From: Apostichopus parvimensis
Lineage: Eukaryota > Echinodermata > Holothuroidea > Aspidochirotida > Stichopodidae
Assembly: GCA_000934455.1 (NCBI GenBank)
Contig: KN886626.1
Location: forward strand, 1 to 32,389
Direction: 5' to 3'
DNA length: 32,389 bases
How positions within the stretch are numbered: the first letter of the stretch is position 1; every line of letters begins with the position of its first letter. The notes under the pieces are model-generated. The model ran no database searches. It had not been told where the DNA came from and was given only the letters and a program-made list of their open reading frames with translations. The position numbers and the translations under genes were made by a program. This document shows positions 11,501-23,500 of the stretch, in pieces.

Positions 11501-14500
11501 TTTTATCATTTGTGCTACAACGTCAGTGGCCCAAAGTATCCGATTTCATTCTCAGGTGTACCTGGTCTGTCCATTTAAAAAGAATTTATCTGATCCTACC
11601 AGATCGTAGCTCTTAGTTTATTTCCAATATGCAGTGCTTTGACTTGCTCCTTGCAAGAAACCAAATGTGATACTGATAACAATTCAAGACAACCCTCAAG
11701 TGATAAATTAGTAAATTTTCATTATACTATTTTGCTTTGAACATCGATTTATGTGCTTTAACAATATCGGCACAATAATGATAAATGTGTTTGGTTTCTC
11801 ACACATGATATTGTTTCACAAGTTCGCTATTAAAAGGTATTGCCACCTTGAAACCTGACATTTCCATGTACGGTAACGTACAGTATATCATACCCCTTGC
11901 ATAACAGCATTTTGAAAGCTACTGTGTGTGGAAAGCCTTCAATTATCTGCAATGAGTGTTTGAGAAGTGTTTGTGAAGTAATATAATTGCAAACAATTTT
12001 TGAAACTACGACACTCGATCAGAAGAAATGTTCTTCTTTAACTCGCCATGTATACAGGTGTAAGGATGCTGCTGTTTCAGCAGACTTCAGTTCATATAAA
12101 GCAGCAATTTAAATGTGACACACAAAGTAATTCTATATAATATGGTACAGTACACGTGATGCTATGCTGTAAACTGCTGTAGATACTAGATATGGCATGC
12201 AATCTTGAGTGTATATTATTACAGTATTTGCACAGTTTTGACGACCACTCAATCCTCTGTCCAGCATCCATGGCTTACGTGCATCACACGTTATATTCCA
12301 CTGTTAATGATTTATTGATACAGAGGTTGATCGTATATCCAACACCTTACAGGTATACAGTACCATGGAGGTAAAACATGCTGTATCAACAGTGTTAGAA
12401 GACAGTCTGTTGCAATTCACATTACAGTAAGCAGGCTCAAATTAATGTTTTACCGTACGTACAGTACTGTAGTTTATAAGCCTGCAAGTGACACAGTTTA
12501 CAGATTCGTGTAAATCCATGCTTATGGTAATAAAGTTGACTTATATCATATTTTGCTGTCCACAATTAAGCCCCAAAAAGTTTAACAGGCATGCAGGTAT
12601 GTTAGGTTCCATAAACTGTAGATAGTTGCTATAGACTGGCATACATTGTGTGGCCAATATTTGGATGTTTATAATGTTCGGACTTCATTTCCATGAATTG
12701 TAGTCAAAGTTTTGTGTTTTAACAAGAATTAATACAAACAATTTGTTTTTGGGGGGGGGGGGAAATTTAGGATTTGATCAAACATTTGGAACTCATGGCT
12801 CTTTACATTTCTTCTGATGGAGTGTGCAATGTACCATGGTATAGATATACATAGCTTAACAGGTTGTGAATATTTCATGCTGAGTGAATGATGCACAATT
12901 TTGCACAACCTTACTTTGTTTGAGTGCTCCTTCTTGTAAATATTAAATTGAATGTACTTCCTGCTTCAAGTATTATTAGAATAGGCAAACAGTTTTTATT
13001 GCCAGTGTAGGTGCTCCCAGTGCTTGTCAAAGTGGAGACAAGATTTTGTAACATTTGAAGTTATACAAGCTGGGATTTATATATAAATATACTGTATTGT
13101 ATATAGTTCTGTGCATAGCTGTACAAGGTCTTTACACACTGTAAATGTGTGGTGCAAACAGGAGTAACAAATTTAATTACATTAACAGAAATAGATTTAA
13201 TTTTCCTGGTCAGTTTTCCTTCAATCATTCACATATTGAGAAAAACAAATAACTGAAAAATTAATTAACCACAATATTTATGGATTGTTCTGTAGACATT
13301 TTGGTTCAGCAACATCAATTAAACAACTTAATGCATCCAATTGTTTTGTTTTTAATAGGTTTGTTCACAATAATTTAGAATTTTTGTGTCGTGAACAGTT
13401 CCAAATAAGTCAGTCAGAGAAATTTGCTACAATTTTAATTTTGAAAATGCAAAGACAATTAACTGGCTAAAATGGGATATTGAATCAGTGTGATCGACCA
13501 CAGGAGTTACATTCTCAGAAGAACACATGATTTGAAATCCTGAGGTTGACCACTTGTTCGATTCCCATCCTAGTGATAATTTACTTTGCCTTTTTCATAG
13601 TTCTTGATATGGACTGTAGCAGTTTGCCTCAATTTTCATATATGCAAATTAGGCTAGGCTGTTCTAATTACTTTGGAAGGGAATCTTTCAGACTAATCAT
13701 ATATACTGTAGTGTAAAAGGGATGATAATTGTCTTGAAAAGTAAAAGATGTTTGTATTATAACTTTAATCATATTCTGTGATTTTAAATTAAATGCAACA
13801 AGCCAAAAAGACAGTCTTCGGTATTTTGTAACCTATTGATAGCAATCGAGAATTACTTCTGCACTGTGTCGAAGCCTAGGTCACTGGTGCTGGGGGGGGG
13901 TGGGGTTGGGGTCTATAATATCACTGCAGCCGGGCTGGGTAAGCATGTGATATTTTGTGCTCGGCAGTTTCACACAACGGGCCCTGCTGGTCTGCCGAAA
14001 TTAATCTCTGTTGTTTGATATTAACGCAGGCTCGCAGCATGGCATTCGGCAGCTTTCCTATGGAGCTCTGAGATAATTGCCAGGTTTCTGCATAACACCC
14101 ATTATGACCCATACTGGGTGCTGAGAATAACTTTGTTTACCATCGGATAAGCACCGTCTGCCTCTGTTTACATATCCAGTTCATTATGTGTTTAATAAAT
14201 TGAAATTGATAAGTAATATTTACCAAAGAACTTCTTTCGTAGATAAGACATCCAATTTAACTCACAATATTAGCTTTGGATTTACTTGCCTAACCACGGT
14301 TGAGAAGAATGGGTGTATCATATCATATCTGCAAAATATGAAATGTTTTGTTAAAAATGTATGAAAAATTACGAATCTGCAAAATAAGAATATAGTTCCC
14401 AAAATGTGAAGATGATGGCAATTTTAAATAGTTAGTGTAGGAAGTGTGATATTGTCATTGTGAAATATTGGTAGGATATTCAGTCTGTAGAAAGAAAGTT

Positions 14501-17500
14501 ACCAGAGATGGACTTGATGCAAACAAAAAGAACTTACTAAATTAGGTATCAAAGTAGTAAGTACTAAGAACGCCTAGCCGATTTCCCCCTATATTCATTT
14601 CATTTATTGTGCGTGATATTCTCATTCAATATCTGTTGAAATTTTCATTAAGCTCTATTTGTTTTCAAGATATACACATTTGAAGTTTTGATATATCTGG
14701 AAAACTCATTAAATATGTGCAAACGATGACATGGAGTGTTGCTATCATCAGCATTTCTTATTTAAGCCCTTAATAAATTAACCGCTTATTACAAATCCAC
14801 ATATATCATTTGAATGATGTGATGTTCCTCTTTTCAAAGAAGACAATAAAATACTTCAAGAAATTACATTAGACCACAAACCTCCTTGAAACGAAGGTTG
14901 TGAAAACAAAGGGATAACATAACAGAAAATTAGGCAGTCACTCCCTGTACATCATCAATGTGCATAATTAGCTAATGTTTATTCATAAATAAAACTAGAA
15001 ATTGAGAAAAGACTTGTACAATGGTCAATCTTAGATGGAATTTGATGGGAGTTGCAGCTATTTTTTATGATTTTTATGATTTTTATGATTTCTATTATTC
15101 CTTTTTAGACCTGATTCTAGGACAATTTTGTCCATAGACCTGTGTCCGTAGACCTTTGACAGATGAGCATAGATTACTGAACATGTCATCTTAATTACAA
15201 AGCTGCTGTGTATACACTTGGGTTACAGCCGGTAGCTAATTTACTAAATTAAACTCCCCTGTGGTTGGATTGAGCAGGAAGTACCTAATATTCTGAGTAC
15301 ATCGCAAATGTTCTGTTTGTGAGACCTACCCTACACAACAAGCAATCCAGTACTGTAATTTCACTGAAGACTCTTTACGTATACGGTATCAAGGACCGAA
15401 AAGATTATCTTTGTGATTGTAGTATAAATTAAAGAGCAATAAAGGAAATTAATATGAACTTTGGATTGAATATATAGTTGATGTGCTTCTTTGCAATTTA
15501 ACCTCAAAACCAGGGATTTTGAAGAAGTTCCAGTGATTCGTTTGAAACTTTTTTACACTGTAAATGTATTACAGCTTGCAATGCAATTATAAATTAATTT
15601 AAAGTTTTTTTGGGGGGGCCCCAAACCAATTAATGCCTTGTACAATAGGTGTTTATTAATTACTATAGATTGATTACATCAAATTAAAAAACTACAAAGT
15701 CATAGTTAAACAGGTTTTCTTTTACAATAAAAAAAAAAAAAACACAATAGAATTCTGTACATATTCAATGCAGTGCTGTGTGCCTGACATATATAGATGA
15801 ATAGAGTTCTTTATGAATGCCTGGTCAGTAAGACCGTAGGCGTACTGGTCTGTTCAATTGTGCAACCCATAGTGCACCAAGACAAAAGTCTGCTAGCCAG
15901 CCTGCCCATTTTCCCCAATTTTCACCAAATATCCCTGGAATATTTTTGGCGTACGTGCATTTTTACAATAGCTGACTGATATATCTAAAGCAAAATCTCC
16001 CGCTTCTATGTATTGCTAGTCGGTCTTCCGGCTGAAAGCAAATGACTCTGCAGATTCTGTGGGTCACTGTACTCTGCTATGGTATATAGTGCAGTTGCCA
16101 TGAAACTGCATTTCGGTAGCTTTAGCCTGCAAATTCATGGATAAACTATGTGTCAGCAACATAGGCAAGGTGAATCAGTACTAAATGCATGTTCCGGGTT
16201 TACTACAGGAACACAAATTTACCTACTTTGACACTGTGATTTGTATGAAAAAAATGCTCCCATTGGAAATGAATTTTTTATCAATGTATACTCTTTTTTT
16301 TTTCCCAGAACTTTATTTGGAAATGAGCCCAGCTGGAATAATTTGGCGTTCAGATTTTAAAAGTGGAGAATCTGTCAATTAAATAATTCATAGAATACTT
16401 AAATATCTTTCCTAAATGAGCATTATGAGCACTTAGAAGACCTTCTAATTTCATAGTTGCATACAGTATGTGTATAAAGCAGTTTGTGCACTCTGCATTT
16501 AATTTTGCTATAGTATGTGATGACCAGGTTAAATATTCCCTATTTTAGCATAATTGACTGTTTCTTAGACAGCAGTTTGTTATAAACACAGTTAAATGGT
16601 GATTTGTTTTAAGTTCTACATACATACATGCCATGTTACCTTTGATGGTTAGTGCAGACAGTATAGTCGTTAAATAAATAACGCAGTGCTCATCAGGGAT
16701 ATAGCAGGACAACAAATTTTCTTTGGACAATCCTCGGTAAGATCTGCCCAGATAGATGGAAATAGCCAGAAGCAGTGAATAAAATTATTAGTTTTGCATA
16801 GCAGTTTCAATGCATCTGAACATTGTCTCTATATACTGTACATAAAATACTATAGTGCATGTGTACACACAAAACCTACCATATACAGGGTATACTGTAC
16901 AGTATTGTCCTTAAATAGCAATTGTCACATTTTGAAGAACTTTAAAAAAGTAGTTGTAACTTCTAAGGTTAATTGATTTTTGGCTTTCAAGAGAGGAACC
17001 TAATCTAGAATGAGCCTGTTTAAAACCTAGCGTAGTTTTTAACAGGTCGCTGCTTGAATTAAGCCATCAAATTTTGTTCCAAAATGCAGGAATTCTAAAA
17101 ATAAGCAGGTGTCATGGCATGTAGGTGCATGTTGACAAAGTTTTTTTTCCCTTTATTTTTCATGGGATTTTTAACACCTATACAGTAGGTGAGGTCTACT
17201 TCTCACAGCCCTATAGCAATCTCATGCTCCCTTGCCTAACTGTGGTAACCTTTTCAACACAGGTCCACCCAGTCACTCCTCACCATTTATCCATGAAAGG
17301 AAAATGTTTACTGAATATAACCACTGTAGAGTAAATTAACAAGAAGAATTCAAATTTGAATACATGTAAAAAGTTTCCAGTTAACTTATTGGAAATTTTT
17401 GCCCTTTTGAATGACTTGTAAATGTGTAATACTGTCAACAACATGTATCTAGGCTACCTATGTGTTACTACTGTACTGTACATTCATATCTAGGCTACTG

Positions 17501-20500
17501 TTCATTCATGTATAAGGCTACATGTATAGGCTAACGTACTGTATATTCATGTATAGGCTACATGTATTGGCTACGTATGTAGGTTTATGTAGAAGTACAA
17601 CACTCATTCACCAATTGACTATTAACAATTTGACAATACTATTCAGCAATACAGTAGATGGTTGGTTAAATTTAATCAGAGCTGCTAAGCTTCCTGGTTT
17701 TATACACTTCATGTAATGTACATAGATCCGCCATTATAAATGTGTACATACAGTACAGTGCAGGAATTGTATGACTTGCTTCCTTGTAGAAAAATGACAG
17801 GTTTTAAACTTTTAATATTGTGTTTAAAGCTACTCTAGTACAATAATAAAAGAACACAGAGTCATCATAAAGTATTTTAGATAATTTTTATTTATAAGTG
17901 TAGACTAATATCTGCCATTTAATTCTGGGTCAACTCAAGAAAATGTGATTGTCTCATGATTAACTGCAAAAATAAAAAATAAATTAAAAGAATGCCACAA
18001 ATTGACTTAAGTTATAATGTAGTCAAGAAAATAATTACTGTGCAAAATATTTTAAAGATCATGAATCATTCAAAATCAGTATCAATACAGAGTTTATCAT
18101 GGCCAGTTAAAACATTTTTGCTTGATACTGTACATATAGTGAAGGTGAACTCTTGGCACCAAAGTTGTTAGATTTTGACTACCTTGTAAACCAAAACTTG
18201 TTTACATTACTGCAGCTGGTATCAAACTTGGTTAATACTATATAGGCAATAAGAAAAGAATGGAGATTCTGAAGTTTGTCCAAATTACACAAATAAAACT
18301 TGCAGTCACAAGAAACAGGGTTACTTTTTTTTAATAGTTGGGTAGTTTATTAACTGGCGTACTTAACTAGTCGTGACCTACAGTATGTAGAAATAGCTTT
18401 AGATAGTATTGGAAACAGAGATGTTAGTACTGTGCATACAGTATGGTGAATTAATAATTGCACATCTGTGACATCCAGAGAATATTGCAGAACTCTGTTG
18501 TTAAAATGTATTAAGAACTTAGAAGGCCAGATTATATTTATTTAGAACATAGCAGGTCCTTCTTCAAAGGCAAACAGTTTACCTTTGAAGAAGGTCCTGC
18601 TAGGATTGGAATATCAGGCCCTCTCACTTAAACATTTACCTACACAGGCTAAACAAAAACAGTTTTTCCCTCTAAGCTCTGTTGTACTGTCCATACAGTG
18701 TAACGTAAGTTATACGTTTTAAAACATACATATACTCGACACAGAGAAAAATGTATATGACATTAGAATCTTTAAAAGTTTAATGGTGATACTGTAAATC
18801 ACCTTTTGTATTTCCCATTAAGTTCACAAAACGTATGAAAGTCATGAAAATATGTATTTACTTCTGAGTAGATCGTATCGTATTAATAAGTTGTCCTGTC
18901 TATACAGTGTATAGTAAGTTATACCTTTTAATATACTCGACAGAGAAAAATGTATGACATTTACAGTTTTTCAATTTTAATGGTGATAGATCACCTCATG
19001 TATTTCCCCTTTCCAAAACGTATGAAAGTCATGAAATACAGTATGTGATTTAGTATTTACTTCTGAGTGGATCGTATCGATTGCATCATATGTTAAATTA
19101 ATAAGTGTTTGCTGAAATATGGAACTTGAATGTTTTGTCATGGATCCTTTCATTTAAAGGCATTGGAGACTCGCCCCAATCCGAGTGCCGCGCTCTGAAA
19201 AAGTTAACTTTCCGTTGCTTGCAAATGACGTATTCTTCTTGTCGCTACAAAATGCAGACAGTAATGAAACGTGATACCTTGTTATCTTTTATCTAGACCT
19301 GAGAAGTCCACGCTGCTACAGTATGTACACTGTGTTGTGGGTATTGACCGTAGCTGTATGTATCAACTGTACACTAGTGTCTAATTACCGGCAATAGCAA
19401 GCTGTGTGTGTATTTTCTGGGATCCATGGTGATGTCTAACACTTCTATTACACCTCATTCGAAACTAGGTCAGATTACCGGCATGAGACGTTTCTGTGTG
19501 CGCGAGTCTTCACACCCTTTAAGACATACAGAACCATCTTAAATACTTAACTGTATTTACTGTAGGCTAGCTCATACAGAACATTAAATGACCTAAGTTC
19601 TAATGCTGTTCTGTGTAATTTAGGAAAGTTTGAATAATTGAAGTACCTCTCAAAATAAATATGCACACTGGATATAATGTGAAATATATGGGACAACAAC
19701 ACACATGTGAGTCACATGCAGCATACAGTACATATCAGTGCTGCAGCTGTACTATAGGCTTATTATGTATCATATCATATTAATAAACTATGGAAGTGAT
19801 TGATGTTGTTTTGCCATCGATGTGATTAGACATGTTTACCGGCTGATAAATCCTATAATGGAATATTATTTTCTTATAGTGCAGGTATACGAAATGATTG
19901 ACGACCCACTCGGGCAAATCCAATGATCCGATGTTTTAATGTAGTGAAGCATACTTTACTATGTAGGAAAGTTAATTATTTTTTCTCAAAGCATATAATA
20001 TAAACATGATGTTCTGAACATTAGCGGGACAACAACACTATGTATACTGTGGACTCACATAATGCAAGTATCGTAGTAGGCCTAATGTATCATACAGTGA
20101 TAAACTATGGAAGTGAATATTAAAATGTATTTTTGCAATCAATGTGGGGTGAATCAGCGGAAACCTGACGTGGAATATCTTTTTCATTGCACCGAAATAC
20201 AATATGATGGACGACCTACGTACTTTGGGCAAATTTGATGACCGCACGTTTAGCGCAGTCAAGTGTACTTCAGGGACATTTGATTGCATTTCCTCGAAAT
20301 GAATGTAAACACTAAACATAAATGGGACAACAACACTGTGCACATACATCATACAGTATTTGTACTGTAGGCCTAATAAGTACTACTAAAATATGGAAGA
20401 TATTTATATATGCCTTCTATTGGTAAGACACACACACACACATGTATAAAGATCAACACACCAGAAAAATTCCACTTCACGACCGGATTCGTCCTCTTGG

Positions 20501-23500
20501 GACTCATCAGGCAAAGGTTGGAATCGAACCCCATATCTTGTGTCACAGACCAAAGTCCGTACCACTCGACCACAGTGAATTCTACAGGTGTGTGAATGCG
20601 TATAAACTGGCTTTGTATAACTGTCAATGAGGGTTTATTACCCAGGTGTTATGATTGTACAGAGTGCACCCCTTGTGCTTTGAATCTGACAATTTACACA
20701 GAATTACCACTTTTTATAGGCAAGCTAATTAAGCCGTAATAAGAAATGAATTTGTAGCAATGGATTGCTTTCATAATTTTCATGTGAAGTGATGGATAAC
20801 AAACAGTGCTTGGGTGAATCTGTTGAGGACTACACTAAAATTGTGTACTGTATATAAGTACTTGTTAGTGGTGAAAAGCAATCATTGGCTGTACATACAC
20901 ACATTTGCACTTACTTCAACTATTGAGAAAATGTATGGAAAGTAATATATAGTACTGATAAAATTCCAAATACCTATAACACATATACAGTTAGCAGTGT
21001 GACTACTTTAATAAGCTATTATGTCTGTTTGGATTATGGTACATGTACGTTGTCAATCAACCTTTTTTTCTTCCTTGCTAGTAGCAAAGGAACCTATGCA
21101 GTCAGGTTTGTGTGTGTGTGTTTGAATGCAGTGGCGGAGCTAGGGGTATTGGTCAGGGGGGTCGAGAATGGTCTGTAGGGGCGCTTTCGACACTATCGAA
21201 GCGGAGCGCCACCACAGGTTGGCGCGGAGCGTACATACATTTTTTGAGTAAAGATACTCCCTAGATAGCCGGAAATTACCCTTTCCAGGCCTTGCTAATT
21301 TGCAGATAAACGAAGAATAAATAGGTGTCATCGCCAACAAAATGTGACAAATGTCAATAGGTAGATGAGAGGGCAATAAAAAAGTCAATAATCGCGAATA
21401 AGTAAAAAGTGGTAAAGAGCTGAAAAGGGCGCCAGCAGTCCATTTGAGTCTGTCAGGGGGGGCATCCGCCCCCCCTGACTGTATGGACACTCCGCCACTG
21501 TTTGTATGCGTCAGTGACACTTGCTTGGGTCTGCGATAACTCAACAACGGAGTGATGGATATTTGTCATAATTGCTGTGTAGATGGACAATAGTGAGAAG
21601 GTGTGCCCTATTGTTTTTGGTGCTGACCTCATGGAAATTAATGAGGTTATGGGATCAAATGTAGAAATCATTACATTGCAATAACTCTGCAACCTTAAGT
21701 TGAATTGCAGCCAAATATTTTTTACAGTTGTTGGTTAATTATTGCTGGTACAGAANNNNNNNNNNNNNNNNNNNNNNNNNNNNNNNNNNNNNNNNNNNNN
21801 NNNNNGTAGAAATCATTACATTGCAATAACTCTGCAACCTTAAGTTGAATTGCAGCCAAATATTTTTTACAGTTGTTGGTTAATTATTGCTGGTACAGAA
21901 GGCCTAACTATTTCAGGACCATCTCGGCCCCTAAAATTCCAGCCCTATATTTGGGCCGGGTGGGCCCAAATTTTATTTCCCCCTAATAGCATTTTGGGAC
22001 GGATTCTTTGGGCAAATATATTTTGAGCCAGTTTGTGTAGGTTGAATATTTTTGGGACCATTTAGGCACAAGTGTAAGAAATAACCTATAAACAAACGAC
22101 CAAGAGCTAAATTATTCATGATTTTCATCCTTGACTTATTAGGTTGGTCACACCACATCCATATAATCAACCGTGTTGTTTTCTGTGTGCATATAAAGAA
22201 TACTTATCAGTGAACATAAAATTCTTAATCAGATATCTCTGAAATAGTATGTTTAATGATCTTTAAACATATGTACTTGGATAATACAATGTAAACAGTG
22301 TATGGATACAATACATGCTTTTGAGATCATAAAATTTGACCTCATTAATATTCATGCATGTATCTGTTTGATACTAAATAGACTTTGTTAACATCATAAC
22401 TGATTCCTGGTACCTTCATTTATATGTTGCCAAATTAGTCAATAGATATAAAATTGATAAAATCTCTCTTCATTTTGGTGTGCAAGTACATAAATATTAA
22501 CATGTACAGGCTTACCACACTATGAATATGTTTTGGCATCGGAACCACTAAACGTTTTTGTTTTCTTGTTCATTTTACTGTACTTTAATGTTGGATCCTG
22601 CAGGGGTGGGGGATGGGGGGAGGTGAGGCCTCGTGCAGGAGATCAACATGCAGGACATTACAAAGAATACAGCAAGTCGCATTGATGAACCCCCAAGTAA
22701 TACGGTAGTTGCGTGCACCCTTGTATCAAGTACAAGCATCGCACGGCACAAAACAGCCCTGACATGAAGTCATATTGTACATATCCTGATGATCTATGGC
22801 CACCCTGATCCACCAAGCTTCACACTTGTCATTTGATCCTGAACTCGTGAACTAATCTCCCCCAGAAGGACGATTAAGATCTCGTGGTCAGATTCTGAGT
22901 GGGAGAGCTGCGTTCACACTAGGATCACACGGATCAGATCCCTGCTAGAGATCTACTGTAGTGTGAAATAACTTGTTGACACAGTGCCTTTAAAAGTAGA
23001 TCGGAGCATCATGAAGTACTTTGGACTAATGGAAGCTAGTCCTGTATGGCTGTATGTAAACATGTACTTGATGTATATGGAATTGTGGGAAGATATTAAA
23101 TTAAAAACTGAAGAAGAAGTTCTCAAAACAAATCAAACATTCATATGCTGTGTAAACTTGGCAAAAAAAAAACCCCAAAAAATAAATTAAATATGAAGGA
23201 TCGATTTTTTTTTTGTAGAGAGGTTGTCAGACACACCTAGAATTAACATACAGGATGACAAAGTACTACACTTGGTATTTCAAGTTTAAATCCTTAAAAT
23301 GCACATACAGATGCACACACTGGCCAAAATGCACACAAATCCATTGTTAATGTCTATTTGCAAAGTGCAGTACATTTTGGTTTCATTATTATGTTTACAT
23401 AGATAAACATTGGTAGTGATTAAGAGATGGTTGGTAATGTACATTTACAACATTCATAACTTTTACTTATTGCTTGATATGCATTAAACAAATTTTTTAA

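Noticed and set aside
13490..13580. Possible tRNA or SINE head: GTTCGATTCCC near 13557 resembles a B box
   Set aside because: No A box at proper spacing upstream and no tRNA-like pairing found.
18551..18601. Rho-independent terminator-like hairpin
   Set aside because: Eukaryotic intron context and no T run after the stem.
22984..23190. 68-residue open frame with an acidic/basic C-terminus
   Set aside because: Short, runs into poly-A-like sequence, has no splice context and no family resemblance.
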